A stretch of 64,000 nt of DNA from VFMC01 sp040398525 (GCA_040398525.1 JBBATY010000013.1:8667-72666), one strand, 5' to 3'; positions 23,062 through 32,496 are shown, counted from the first letter of the stretch. A program made the numbers and translations. The notes: generated from the letters alone by a model not told the origin.

Positions 23062-25626
23062 TCACTCCGCCGGAGGAGCAAGGTGCACGACGCACTGTAG
23101 GTCGTCGGCCGGAGCGGCGTCGATCGCGCGGATCGAGCCCACGGCGACCAGGTCGGTGCGGGCCCGCCCGATCGCGTCGTGGACCGCAGCCGGGCCGTGG
23201 ACCTCGAGGCGTTCGACCTCGGCGCGCTGGCTGACCTTGGCCTCGGTCTTGGCGCGCCGCACGGCAGCGAGCACGTCGCAGAGGGGGTCGAGCCACCCGT
23301 GGTCGACCGGCGACGAGCCGGTGAGCTCGTCGGCCGCCGGCCAACTGGCGCGGTGCACCGAGCCGGACTGCCACCAGCCCCACACCTCGTCGGTGACGAA
23401 GGGCAGGAACGGGGCGAGCATCCGCTGCAGGGTCGACAGGGCGGTGCGCAGTGCGGCGCGGGCCGACTGGGTCGCATCCTCGGCCGAGCCTTCGCCGTAG
23501 GCGCGGGTCTTGACGAGCTCGACGTAGTCGTCGCAGAACCACCAGAAGAACTGCTCGGTGCGCTCGAGCGCCCGGGCGTAGTCGTAGCCGTCGAAGGCCG
23601 AGGTGGCGTCGGCGACGACGTCGGCGAGACGGGCGAGCATCGCCTGGTCGAGATCGACGGTGGCCGTGGCGCCCGCTGCGGGCTCGCCGAAGCTGAGCAC
23701 GAACTTGCTGACGTTGAGCAGCTTGGTGGCCAGCTTGCGGCCGATCTTCATCTGGCTCTCGTCGAACGCCGTGTCGACACCCGGTCGGCCGCTGGCCGCC
23801 CAGTAGCGCACTGCGTCGGTGCCGTACTGCTCGAGCAGGTGCATCGGGGTGACCACGTTGCCCTTGCTCTTCGACATCTTCTTGCGGTCCGGGTCGAGGA
23901 TCCAGCCCGACAGCGCTGCGTTCCGCCAGGGTGAGCCGCCGTGCTCGTGGTGGCTTCGCACCATCGTGGCGAACAGCCAGGTGCGGATGATGTCGTGGCC
24001 CTGTGGGCGCACGTCCATCGGGAACACCCGGTCGAACAGGGCACTGCCGTCCTCGGCCCACTGGCCGGCGATCTGCGGGGTGAGCGACGACGTCGCCCAG
24101 GTGTCCATCACATCGGGGTCGCCGATGAAGCCACCAGGAACGCCGCGCTGGTCGGGTGTGAGCCCGGGCGGGCAATCGGTCGACGGGTCGACCGGCAGCG
24201 AGGCCTCGCCGGGCACCAGCACCTCGTCGTAGATCGGGTTGCCGTCGGCGTCGAGCCGGTACCACACCGGCACGGGGACGCCGAAGTAGCGCTGCCGGCT
24301 GATCAGCCAGTCGCCGTTCAGGCCGCCGACCCAGTTGTCGTAGCGGTGCTGCATGTAGCTCGGGTGCCAGGTGAGCTCGTCGCCCCGGGCGAGCAGGTCG
24401 GCCCGCAGCTGCTGGCCGCGCCCGCCGTTGCGGATGTACCACTGGCGGGTGGCGACGATCTCGAGCGGGCGGCTGCCGCGCTCGTAGAACTTCACCGGGT
24501 GGGTGATCGGCTCGGGCTCGCCGAGCAGGTCGCCGCTGGCGGCGAGCATCTCGACCACCCGCTTCTGGGCCTGCTTGGGTGCCAGCCCGGCGATCTGCAT
24601 GTACGACTCGCAGCCCATGTCGGTGGCGATCCACTCGGGCACCTCGCCGGCGAACCGGCCGTCGAAGCCGATGAGCGCGCGCGATGGCAGGTTGAGCTCG
24701 CGCCACCAGACGACGTCGGTGACATCGCCGAAGGTGCAGATCATCGCGATGCCGGTGCCCTTCTCCGGGTCGGCGAGCGGGTGGGCGACGATCGGCACGT
24801 CGACGCCGAACAGCGGGGTGAACACCATCGTGCCGAACAACGGCTGGTAGCGCGGGTCGTCGGGGTGGGCGACGAGTGCGACGCAACTGGGGATCAGCTC
24901 GGGCCGGGTGGTGGCGATCACGATCGGGTCGCCGCCGTCGAGGCGACGGAACGCGATGCGGTGGTACGCGCCGGGGACCTCGCGGTCCTCCATCTCGGCC
25001 TGGGCGACCGCGGTGCGCTCGTCGATGTCGTAGAGCGTCGGTGCGTCCTGCTGGTAGGCCTCGCCACGCGCAAGGTTGCGCAGGAAGGCGCGCTGGCTCA
25101 CCCGGCGGGCACGGTCGCCGATGGTGGTGTAGAGCAGGCTCCAGTCGACGCTCAGGCCGAGCCGACGGAACAGCTCTTCGAACGCCTGCTCGTCGAGATG
25201 GGTGATCTCGCGGCACAGCTCGACGAAGTTCGGCCGGCTCACCGGCACGGCGCGATGGTCCTTGGGGACATCGCCGTGGAACGGCGCACGGAAGTCGGGG
25301 TCGTACGGCAGCGACGGGTCGCAGCGCACGCCGGTGAAGTTCTGCACCCGGCGCTCGGTGGCCAGGCCGTTGTCGTCCCACCCGATCGGGTAGAAGACGT
25401 CCTTGCCGCGCATGCGCTGGTAGCGGGCGACGGTGTCGGTGTGGGTGTAGCTGAAGACGTGGCCGATGTGCAGCGAGCCGCTCACCGTCGGTGGCGGGGT
25501 GTCGATGGCGAACACCTGGTCGCGGGTGGCCGTCGGGTCGAATCGGTAGGTCCCGTCGTGCTCCCAGCGGTCGATGAGAGATGCCTCGATGCCGTCGAGC
25601 GACGGCCGTTCCGGGATGTTCGCCAT
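23062..25626 (-). CDS. valS: valyl-tRNA synthetase
   Basis: An 854-residue class I synthetase charging tRNA-Val. The HIGH motif is SGSLHIGHVFSY near residue 49 and the KMSKS loop is DRKKMSKSKGNVV near residue 580. An editing (CP1) domain lies between them with TTRPELIPSCVALVAHPDD. A WTSSL-like segment (TWATSSLTP) and C-terminal anticodon-binding helices follow. The C-terminal coiled-coil arm seems short. TAGGCT lies 10 nt before ATG. It is divergent from cysS across a 210-nt region. Confidence 0.95.
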   Translation of the reverse strand: MANIPERPSLDGIEASLIDRWEHDGTYRFDPTATRDQVFAIDTPPPTVSGSLHIGHVFSYTHTDTVARYQRMRGKDVFYPIGWDDNGLATERRVQNFTGVRCDPSLPYDPDFRAPFHGDVPKDHRAVPVSRPNFVELCREITHLDEQAFEELFRRLGLSVDWSLLYTTIGDRARRVSQRAFLRNLARGEAYQQDAPTLYDIDERTAVAQAEMEDREVPGAYHRIAFRRLDGGDPIVIATTRPELIPSCVALVAHPDDPRYQPLFGTMVFTPLFGVDVPIVAHPLADPEKGTGIAMICTFGDVTDVVWWRELNLPSRALIGFDGRFAGEVPEWIATDMGCESYMQIAGLAPKQAQKRVVEMLAASGDLLGEPEPITHPVKFYERGSRPLEIVATRQWYIRNGGRGQQLRADLLARGDELTWHPSYMQHRYDNWVGGLNGDWLISRQRYFGVPVPVWYRLDADGNPIYDEVLVPGEASLPVDPSTDCPPGLTPDQRGVPGGFIGDPDVMDTWATSSLTPQIAGQWAEDGSALFDRVFPMDVRPQGHDIIRTWLFATMVRSHHEHGGSPWRNAALSGWILDPDRKKMSKSKGNVVTPMHLLEQYGTDAVRYWAASGRPGVDTAFDESQMKIGRKLATKLLNVSKFVLSFGEPAAGATATVDLDQAMLARLADVVADATSAFDGYDYARALERTEQFFWWFCDDYVELVKTRAYGEGSAEDATQSARAALRTALSTLQRMLAPFLPFVTDEVWGWWQSGSVHRASWPAADELTGSSPVDHGWLDPLCDVLAAVRRAKTEAKVSQRAEVERLEVHGPAAVHDAIGRARTDLVAVGSIRAIDAAPADDLQCVVHLAPPAE

Positions 25627-25696
25627 AGCGGCTCCGAGCCTACCGGCGTGCTGTATGCGGCACCCGGTTCGTTCGTGCCGTCCCGGCCTTGGCGCA

Positions 25697-25736
25697 GTGA
25701 GAGGTGAGGCGGGCGGGCCACCGCCTCACCTCTCAC
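25697..25736. repeat. 16-bp perfect inverted repeat between valS and cysS
   Basis: GTGAGAGGTGAGGCGG, an 8-nt loop, then its exact complement CCGCCTCACCTCTCAC. It sits 71 nt upstream of valS and 100 nt upstream of cysS, outside both putative leaderless transcripts. It could be a regulator site, a small-RNA terminator or a palindromic mobile unit. Confidence 0.85.
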
Positions 25737-25836
25737 CACATGTGGGGGAGTGACGAGTGTTCGGTGCAGGTGCGCCGAGCGGATGATGCCGATTTCCCAC
25801 GCCCCGACCCGGCCAGGCCTCGTAGGCTTCACCGCC

Positions 25837-27192
25837 ATGTTGCGCCTGTTCGACACCGCCACCCGAGAGGTCCGCGAGCTCCGCCTGCGCGAGCCCGGCA
25901 CGGTGAGCGTGTACCTGTGTGGGCCCACGGTGTACGGGCCTCCGCACCTCGGCCACGGGCGGGCGACGCTGGTGTACGACGTGATGCGCCGCTATCTCGA
26001 GTCGACCGGGCTGCAGGTGCGGCTGGTGAGCAACATCACCGACATCGACGACAAGATCATCGACCGGGCCAACCGCGAGCAGCGACCCTGGCAGGACATC
26101 ACCCACAAGTGCGAGGACGTGTGGTTCCGGGCGATGGGTCGCCTCGGCGTGGCCCGTCCGACCGATGTGCCCCACGCCACCGAGTGGGTCGACGAGATGG
26201 TGGCGATGATCGGCGAGCTGATCGCGGCCGACCGCGCCTACGTCACCGACGACGGTGTGTACCTGAGCGTCGAGACCGTGCCCGACTACGGCTTGCTCGC
26301 CAACCAGCACCTCGACGACATGCTCGCCGGTGGTGGTGAGCGCGAGGTGTTCGGCGCCGAGGCCAAGCGCCATCCGGCCGACTTCGCGCTGTGGAAGTTC
26401 ACCAAGCCCGGTGAGCCGGCCTGGCCGTCACCGTGGGGTGAAGGCCGACCCGGCTGGCACAGCGAGTGCGTGGTGATGAGCCTCGGCCTGCTCGGGGAGG
26501 GCTTCGACCTGCACTGCGGTGGCATGGACCTCAAGTTCCCGCACCACGAGAACGAGCGCGCCCAGGCAGTGGCGTTGGGCAAGCAGTTCGCCAACCACTG
26601 GATGCACAACGGCTTCGTGGTCGACGCCGAGGGCGAGAAGATGTCGAAGAGCCTCGGCAACGTCGCCAACCTCATCGATCTGCTCGACCAGTACGACCCG
26701 CGCGCCTACCGGATGCTGCTGCTCCAGTCGCACTACCGCGGCCCGGTCAGCGTCACGCAGGACAACATCGATGCGTCGGTGAACGCCTTGGCCGGCTTCG
26801 ACTCGTTCGCTGCGCGTTCCGCCGGTGTCGCCGACGCCGCGCCCGACGACGCGGTGATCGCCCGGTTCCGCGAGCGGATGGACGACGACCTCGACACCCC
26901 GGGCGCGACGGCGCTGCTGTTCGACACCGTCCGCCGGGCCAACGTCGCGCTCGACGCCGGCGACCCTGCGGCAGCGGGCCTGGTGGCCGCGGTGCGGGCG
27001 ATCTGCGCGGCCGTCGGCCTCGAACTGAAGGGCGCGGCCGAGGTCCCGGCCGACGCCGCCGCGAAGGCCGCAGCGCTCGACGCGGCCCGCGCCGCCAAGG
27101 ACTTCGCCACGGCCGATGCGCTCCGTGCCGAGCTCCAGGCCGAGGGCTGGGTGGTCGAGACGACCAAGGCGGGCACGACCCTGCGGCGCTGA
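25837..27192 (+). CDS. cysS: cysteinyl-tRNA synthetase
   Basis: A 451-residue class I synthetase. It has the first zinc Cys in YLCGPTVYG, the HIGH-equivalent HLGHGRATLVYD, zinc ligands in GWHSECVVMS and KFPHHENERAQA, the KMSKS loop GEKMSKSLGNVANL, and a C-terminal DALR-type helix bundle (KDFATADALRAEL). FPHHENERAQA and the C-terminal domain separate it from the related mycothiol ligase MshC. TAGGCT (25823-25828) lies 8 nt before ATG. Confidence 0.93.
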   Translation: MLRLFDTATREVRELRLREPGTVSVYLCGPTVYGPPHLGHGRATLVYDVMRRYLESTGLQVRLVSNITDIDDKIIDRANREQRPWQDITHKCEDVWFRAMGRLGVARPTDVPHATEWVDEMVAMIGELIAADRAYVTDDGVYLSVETVPDYGLLANQHLDDMLAGGGEREVFGAEAKRHPADFALWKFTKPGEPAWPSPWGEGRPGWHSECVVMSLGLLGEGFDLHCGGMDLKFPHHENERAQAVALGKQFANHWMHNGFVVDAEGEKMSKSLGNVANLIDLLDQYDPRAYRMLLLQSHYRGPVSVTQDNIDASVNALAGFDSFAARSAGVADAAPDDAVIARFRERMDDDLDTPGATALLFDTVRRANVALDAGDPAAAGLVAAVRAICAAVGLELKGAAEVPADAAAKAAALDAARAAKDFATADALRAELQAEGWVVETTKAGTTLRR

Positions 27193-27214
27193 CGCCGGGT
27201 CGGCGCAGCGGGGG

Positions 27215-27868
27215 TCAGACCCCGTCGCCCCAGGCGATCTTGGCCGGGTCGATCGTGATGAACACCGCCCACGCCCGCACGTAGACCGTGCCGTCCGGGC
27301 CGGTCAGCTCACCGCTCATCAGCAACTTGCGGCCCTCGCGGCTGTCGAGCCGCACCCGGCACTCGAGCGGCACGTGCAACGGCGTGCCTGCCTCGTAGCG
27401 CACCCGCAGCTCACCGGTGAACCCGGGTGTCTGGTGGATGGTGAGCACGAAGCCGAAGACATCGTCGAACAGGGCGGCGACGATGCCGCCGTGGCTGCGG
27501 GCGGGGGCACCTTCGTGCGCTGCGTGGAGGGTGACGCGGGCGACGACCTCGTCCCCGTCGCGCCGGATGGCCGGGTCGAGGCTGTAGGGCGACGAGCGTC
27601 CACTGACGGGGCGATCGTCGTGGTTGGTGACGAACTCGTCGTCGTCGCCGGGCGGGGTCCAGGTCGACCCCCGCTGGAAGGTGTGCCGCGAGCGTTGCCG
27701 CGCCTCACCTGCCGCCAGCCGGTCGATGTGCGCCTCGAGCACGGAGGCCAATTCGTCGAGTTCGGCAGCATCGGCCTGGTGGCCCACCACGGTGTGGCCG
27801 AGCCGGCGCAGGGCCGCCCCCACCCGGGCGCGGGCGTCGCTGTCGGGATCGGACGGGTGGTCGGGCAC
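27215..27868 (-). CDS. hotdog-fold thioesterase (PaaI-like)
   Basis: A 217-residue protein. The first 85 residues are a polar helical region. The C-terminal hotdog domain shows EGAPARSHGGIVAALFDDVFG (helix with catalytic Asp), TGELRVRYEAGTPLHVPLE and the closing strand YVRAWAVFITID. This pattern fits PaaI/THEM4-type acyl-CoA thioesterases. The substrate is unknown. TAGCAT lies 8 nt before the GTG start, sharing the intergenic stretch with the divergent kinase gene at 27923. Confidence 0.78.
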   Translation of the reverse strand: MPDHPSDPDSDARARVGAALRRLGHTVVGHQADAAELDELASVLEAHIDRLAAGEARQRSRHTFQRGSTWTPPGDDDEFVTNHDDRPVSGRSSPYSLDPAIRRDGDEVVARVTLHAAHEGAPARSHGGIVAALFDDVFGFVLTIHQTPGFTGELRVRYEAGTPLHVPLECRVRLDSREGRKLLMSGELTGPDGTVYVRAWAVFITIDPAKIAWGDGV

Positions 27869-27922
27869 GAGGGGCGATGCTACGGTCCGGCCTCGTCGAA
27901 CCGAGAACCATGGGGGTGGGGC

Positions 27923-29023
27923 GTGGCGCGAATCGCAGGACGTGAGGTCGGTCAACCTGGGGACATCACCGAGGTCGATGCCGCCTGGATGACCGAGGTG
28001 CTGCGCACCAGCGGGGCGATCGACGACGCCACGAGCGTCGTCTACGTCGGCACCGAGCCGTTCGCCGTCGGCGCCGGGCTGCTCAGCCTGCTGTACCGGG
28101 CATCGCTCAGCTACGAGGGCGGTGACGGCCCGGCGACGGTGATCGTCAAGTTCCCGATCGACCACCCGCACCAGCGCGGCCTCGCCGACAGCCTGGGCTT
28201 CTACCCACGTGAGATCCGCTTCTACACCGAGCTGGCGCCCACCTCGAAGGTGCGCACCCCGGTGGTGCATGCCGCGATGATGGCTCCCGACTCGACCGAC
28301 TTCGTCGTCGTGATGGAGGACCTCACCGGCCGCGGCGCTGCCGACCAGCGGGTGGGCGCCACCTGGGAGCAGGCGATCGCCAGCATCGATGCGATGGCTG
28401 CGCTGCACGCTCGCTGGCACCAGGCACCCGAGCTCGCCGAGCTCACCGACACCTTCCCGCCGATGCTCAACCCGGGATACCTGTACGGCCTGCCGCAGAT
28501 CTTCGCGGCGGGGTGGCCGGCCACGTTGGAGCACGCCTCCGATCTGCTCACCCCCGAGCTGATCGCCTTCGGCGAGCGCTACGGCGAGCTGATGGAGTTC
28601 ATGCTCACCGCGTCGAACGAGCCGGCGACGCTCGTCCACGGCGACTGGCGGCTCGACAACCTGTTCTTCGACGGCGACGACGTGATCGTCATCGACTTCC
28701 AGCTCACCGGCCTGGCCAGTGGCACCTACGACCTCGGTTACTTCGTCAGCCAGTCGATCGACCGCTCGGTGCGCGCCGGCCGCGAGGACGAGCTCGTCGA
28801 CCGCTACCTCAGCGCGCTCGCCGCGCACGGGGTGGTGCGCGACCGCGACGAGGTGATGCGCCAGTTCAAGCTGGCGGTGTGCCAGTGCTTCATCTACGGC
28901 GTGTCGTCGTTCCCGTCGTACACCGAGCTACCCGAGCGCAGCCAGCAGCTGATCCGCTTGCTGCTCGGCCGATCCGCGCAGGCGATCGTCGACCTCGACG
29001 CGCTGGCCGAGCTGCCTGGCTGA
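27923..29023 (+). CDS. APH/ecdysteroid-kinase-like phosphotransferase
   Basis: A 366-residue kinase-fold protein. It has a Gly-containing ATP loop (GAGLLSLLYRASLSY), the Lys in TVIVKFPID, the catalytic motif VHGDWRLDNLFF near residue 239 and metal Asp in VIVIDFQLTGLASGTYDLGYFVSQS. FYPREIRFYTELAP early on is typical of the EcKL/CHK-like subgroup, which phosphorylates hydroxyl groups on small molecules. With the nearby acyl-CoA dehydrogenase (31288) it may act on a hydroxyacyl substrate. GTG at 27923 has a GGGGTGGGG purine stretch ahead. TACGGT (27881-27886) suggests a leader of about 30 nt. Confidence 0.75.
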   Translation: MARIAGREVGQPGDITEVDAAWMTEVLRTSGAIDDATSVVYVGTEPFAVGAGLLSLLYRASLSYEGGDGPATVIVKFPIDHPHQRGLADSLGFYPREIRFYTELAPTSKVRTPVVHAAMMAPDSTDFVVVMEDLTGRGAADQRVGATWEQAIASIDAMAALHARWHQAPELAELTDTFPPMLNPGYLYGLPQIFAAGWPATLEHASDLLTPELIAFGERYGELMEFMLTASNEPATLVHGDWRLDNLFFDGDDVIVIDFQLTGLASGTYDLGYFVSQSIDRSVRAGREDELVDRYLSALAAHGVVRDRDEVMRQFKLAVCQCFIYGVSSFPSYTELPERSQQLIRLLLGRSAQAIVDLDALAELPG

Positions 29024-29053
29024 CGAGCTGCCGCTCGGTCAGTCGTGAGCGGC

Positions 29054-29080
29054 CAGTCGTCAGTCGTCAGCCGTCAGTCG
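29054..29080. repeat. short CAGTCGT-type tandem repeat
   Basis: Three to four imperfect copies of CAGTCGT/CAGCCGT run across the convergent junction of the kinase and lipoprotein genes and into the lipoprotein stop. A further copy lies just upstream at 29040. Probably replication slippage. Confidence 0.5.
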
Positions 29081-31194
29081 CGCCGGTCGGCGGTGCAGGC
29101 TGCGCCGTCGCACACGTCGATCAGCGTGTCGTCGAACAAGAAGGCGGCCTTCTGGCGGCGCACGTCGGGGTCGGCCCGCGGGTCCTCGTGCGAATCGCGG
29201 CTGGTGCGCGGCGGCGTGTTGGTGAACGGGATCGGGTCGCTGCCCGAGTCCCACACCACGATCGCCGACCCGTCGCTCGGGTACGTGGTCGACTCGATGC
29301 CCCAGCCCGGCTCCTTCTCGGCGCTGCGCCCGTCGGCGGTGACCGGCCGGTGGATGGTGGCACCCACCGCTCGAGCGGCGATGAACGCCGACAGCTCGGT
29401 GACCTGCCAGTCGCCGAGGGCCACGTGGAGCAGCACCTCCTTGGCCGGCGTGCCGGGGTAGGGATCGTCGGTGATGTGCTGCACGTAGCCGGCACCTTCG
29501 CCGCGGTCCCACAGCATCTGGACCATGGCGATCAGCATCACCCGGTCGAGGTCGTTGGGGTAGGCGGGCTCCATGATCGCCTCGTAGGTGTCGAAGTCGA
29601 CCGAGCGCTCGAGCAGCATCGAGTAGTTCATGCCCACCACGCCGAGCACGGCGCGCTCGATGTCGGGCGACACGGCGGCGAGCATCAGGCCCATGATCCC
29701 GCCCTGGCTGTTGCCGTCGTAGTCGAGATGGGTGGTGTCGACGAGCGGTGTGCCGTCGCCGCGTTGGAACGCCGGGTCGCTCGCCAGCCCGTCGGGGTGG
29801 ATCATCAGTCGGCCGAGGAAGACCTGGTTGAGCACGCCCTGCTGCAGCCGGTCGGCCATGGTGGGGAAGTTCGAGAACTCGGTGAGCGTCGCTGCAGCGT
29901 TGCCGATGTCGTCCTCGCTCATGCCGGCCCACTTGGTGGCGCAGAACACGGTGTTGTGCTCGTTCGAGAAGGCGCGCAGGTTGCCGGCGCCCACTTCGCG
30001 GTTGCTGCCGAGCAGGCCGTGGCCGTACTGCACGAGGTGTGCCGGATCGGTGCCGGCCACCGTGGCGTCACTCACGTTGCACAGGAACGACGCTTCGACG
30101 GTTCCGTTCTGTACCGGCAGCTCGTCGCCGGTGGCGCTCACCCCGTCGCCGTAGAAGAAGCGGTTGCCCGGACCGCCGTCGCCGGTGAGGTAGTTCGGCA
30201 CGGTGTAGGTGCCCTCCACCTGGAACGCGATGCCGTCGTCGGGCGCCGGTGTGACGGCGGTGACCGCGAAGGACGGTGCGGCGTCGCCGAGCGTCGCCAG
30301 CGCGTCGTCGCGGATGTGCAGCATCCGCTCGCTGATGTTGCGCTGGCTGGCCACGGTGAAGTCCCACGCGAGCTGCAGCTCGCTGCGCGCGACGCCTGCG
30401 GCCTCGAGTGCGGCGAGGTTGGCATCCATCACCTCGGCCCGGTCGGCGAGGACACTGATGTCGCCGGCCCAGCCGTCGCGGTAGGCGGCGAACACGGGTG
30501 ACGTGTCGAGCAGCTCGCCGTCGGCGCCCGCCAGGTTGCGCAGGCCCACCACATAGGTGTGGCCCTCGGCCAGCGGCACGGCGGGGTGGATTGCCAGCAG
30601 GCGATCGGCGTCGTCGTCGGCCTTGGCGTCGAGCTCGGCCCACAGCGGTACGCGCTCGCCGGTGTCGGCATCGATCAGCACCACAGGCGTGTCGTCGGCG
30701 AGTGAGGCCTCGAGGTCGGTCCACGGCGGCAGGTTCGATGCCTCGGCGTCGAGGCCGGGCACGTAGGTGAGGATCGGGGTGTTCGGGCTGAACCCGTCGT
30801 TGCGGTTCCACTCGGTGAGCTCGACCCACGTGCCGTCAGCGTTGGCCGGGGCCACGCCCTCGGGGAACGCGACGCGCTTGCCGGTGTCGGTCGCCGCATC
30901 GTCGCGCAGGAACTGGTTGCTCGGGAACGGCAGCATGCAGTGCCGCATGTCGAGCGGGTCGCAGCCGGACGCCACACCCGACAGCAGTGCCTCGACCGCA
31001 GCCAACTGCTCGGGCGTCGGCTCGGGCTTCTCGGGCTCGGGGGCGGCGGTGGTCTCCGGTGCCGGCGCCGCCGTCGTGTCGGGGGCCGCCGTGCCCGCTG
31101 GCGCCGTCGTCGCCGGAGACGCATCGTCTCCGCTGCACGCCGCCACGGCAACCAGTGCGACCGCCACCACCAGAGCTGCACCTCGACGCATCAT
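29074..31194 (-). CDS. secreted lipoprotein with alpha/beta-hydrolase core
   Basis: A 706-residue exported protein. Residues 1-22 form a lipoprotein signal with lipobox AVAAC (Cys about 22), followed by an Ala/Thr/Pro/Glu-rich tether. An N-terminal domain (MLPFPSNQFLRDD, DGFSPNTPILTYVPG) precedes the hydrolase domain, which has VQYGHGLLG, the Ser nucleophile in DYDGNSQGGIMG and a late WDSGSDPIPFTN segment. The front half resembles the N-terminal region of large secreted bacterial lipases (resemblance only). Cys pairs near the end (DVCDGAAC) suggest disulfides. ATG at 31194 follows a GGGGGA purine run. Confidence 0.65.
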   Translation of the reverse strand: MMRRGAALVVAVALVAVAACSGDDASPATTAPAGTAAPDTTAAPAPETTAAPEPEKPEPTPEQLAAVEALLSGVASGCDPLDMRHCMLPFPSNQFLRDDAATDTGKRVAFPEGVAPANADGTWVELTEWNRNDGFSPNTPILTYVPGLDAEASNLPPWTDLEASLADDTPVVLIDADTGERVPLWAELDAKADDDADRLLAIHPAVPLAEGHTYVVGLRNLAGADGELLDTSPVFAAYRDGWAGDISVLADRAEVMDANLAALEAAGVARSELQLAWDFTVASQRNISERMLHIRDDALATLGDAAPSFAVTAVTPAPDDGIAFQVEGTYTVPNYLTGDGGPGNRFFYGDGVSATGDELPVQNGTVEASFLCNVSDATVAGTDPAHLVQYGHGLLGSNREVGAGNLRAFSNEHNTVFCATKWAGMSEDDIGNAAATLTEFSNFPTMADRLQQGVLNQVFLGRLMIHPDGLASDPAFQRGDGTPLVDTTHLDYDGNSQGGIMGLMLAAVSPDIERAVLGVVGMNYSMLLERSVDFDTYEAIMEPAYPNDLDRVMLIAMVQMLWDRGEGAGYVQHITDDPYPGTPAKEVLLHVALGDWQVTELSAFIAARAVGATIHRPVTADGRSAEKEPGWGIESTTYPSDGSAIVVWDSGSDPIPFTNTPPRTSRDSHEDPRADPDVRRQKAAFLFDDTLIDVCDGAACTADRRD

Positions 31195-31287
31195 GTCCCC
31201 CTTCGTCGCTCCCACTCTGCCACCACGGCGGGCACGACGCGCGCAGACGCGTTGCCAAGCCGGTTACCGGTGAGTAACTTGTGCGCC

Positions 31288-32496
31288 ATGGCTGACTTCT
31301 CGCTCAACGAAGACCAACTGCAGATCCAGAAGTGGGTGCACGACTTCGCCGAGGACGTGATCCGTCCGGCAGCGCACGAGTGGGACGAGCGCGAGGAGTT
31401 CCCGTACCCGGTGGTGCAGGAGGCCGCGAAGATCGGCCTCTACGGCTGGGAGTTCCTGATGAACGCCTTCAGCGACCCGACGGCGCTCACCTTGCCGGTG
31501 ACGGTCGAGGAGCTGTTCTGGGGCGATGCGGGCATCGGCATGGCGATCATGGGCTCGGCCCTCGCCGCCGCTGGCATCAGCGGCAACGGCACACCCGAGC
31601 AGGTGATGGAGTGGGTGCCGCAGTGCTACGGCGACGCCGACAACGTGCTGCTCGGCGCGTTCTGTGTGAGCGAGCCCGATGCCGGCAGCGACGTGTCGAG
31701 CCTGCGCACCCGCGCCGTCTACGACGAGGCCACCGACGAGTGGGTGCTCAACGGCACCAAGGCGTGGATCACCAACGGTGGCATCGCCAACGTGCACGTG
31801 GTCGTGGCTGCCGTCGACCCCGAGCTGAAGGGTCGTGGCCAGGCGAGCTTCATCGTGCCCCCCGGCACCAAGGGCCTCAGCCAGGGCCAGAAGTACCTGA
31901 AGCACGGCATCCGCGCCAGCCACACCGCCGAGGTGGTGCTCGACGACGTGCGCGTGCCGGGTCGCTGTCTGCTCGGTGGCAAGGAGAAGCTCGACGCCAA
32001 GCTGGCCCGGGCCCGCGAGCGCGGCACCACCGGCGAGAAGCAGCCGGCGATGGCCACCTTCGAGGCCACCCGGCCCACTGTGGGTGCGCAGGCGCTCGGC
32101 ATCGCCCGTGCGGCCTACGAGTACGCGCTGCAGTACGCGAAGGAGCGCCACACCTTCGGTAAGCCGATCGTCCAGCACCAGGCCATTGCGTTCAAGCTGG
32201 CCAACATGGCCACCGAGATCGACGCTGCCCGTCTGCTCATCTGGCGTGCCGCATGGCTGGGCCGCAACGGTGGCTTCAAGAACGGCGAAGGCTCGATGAG
32301 CAAGTACAAGGCCAGCGAGGTGGCCGTGCGGGTGACCGAGGAGGCCATCCAGATCCTCGGTGGCTACGGCTACACCCGCGAGTACCCGGTCGAGCGCTGG
32401 CATCGCGACGCCAAGATCCACACGATCTTCGAAGGGACATCGGAGATCCAGCAGCTGGTGATCGCTCGAGCGATCTCCGGAATGCGGATCGAATAG
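31288..32496 (+). CDS. acyl-CoA dehydrogenase
   Basis: A 402-residue FAD-dependent dehydrogenase. The substrate/FAD region is CVSEPDAGSDVSSLRTRA with KAWITNGGIANVHVVVA. A KERHTFGKPIVQHQAIAFKLA helix follows, and the C-terminal ILGGYGYTREYPVERWHRDAKI plus FEGTSEIQQ carry the usual catalytic-loop region. It abstracts alpha/beta hydrogens from an acyl-CoA and passes electrons to ETF. TAACTT (31275-31280) lies 7 nt before ATG, so it is probably leaderless. A short decayed copy of its 3-prime end occurs at 34341-34430. Confidence 0.92.
   Translation: MADFSLNEDQLQIQKWVHDFAEDVIRPAAHEWDEREEFPYPVVQEAAKIGLYGWEFLMNAFSDPTALTLPVTVEELFWGDAGIGMAIMGSALAAAGISGNGTPEQVMEWVPQCYGDADNVLLGAFCVSEPDAGSDVSSLRTRAVYDEATDEWVLNGTKAWITNGGIANVHVVVAAVDPELKGRGQASFIVPPGTKGLSQGQKYLKHGIRASHTAEVVLDDVRVPGRCLLGGKEKLDAKLARARERGTTGEKQPAMATFEATRPTVGAQALGIARAAYEYALQYAKERHTFGKPIVQHQAIAFKLANMATEIDAARLLIWRAAWLGRNGGFKNGEGSMSKYKASEVAVRVTEEAIQILGGYGYTREYPVERWHRDAKIHTIFEGTSEIQQLVIARAISGMRIE

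Noticed and set aside
25627..25836. tRNA gene or T-box leader in the valS-cysS gap
   Set aside because: No cloverleaf, no T-box antiterminator sequence, and the hairpin lies upstream of both putative promoters rather than in a leader.
25837..27192. Mycothiol ligase MshC instead of CysS
   Set aside because: FPHHENERAQA and a C-terminal DALR-like helix bundle are CysRS features; MshC has a different sequence after FPHHE and lacks that domain.
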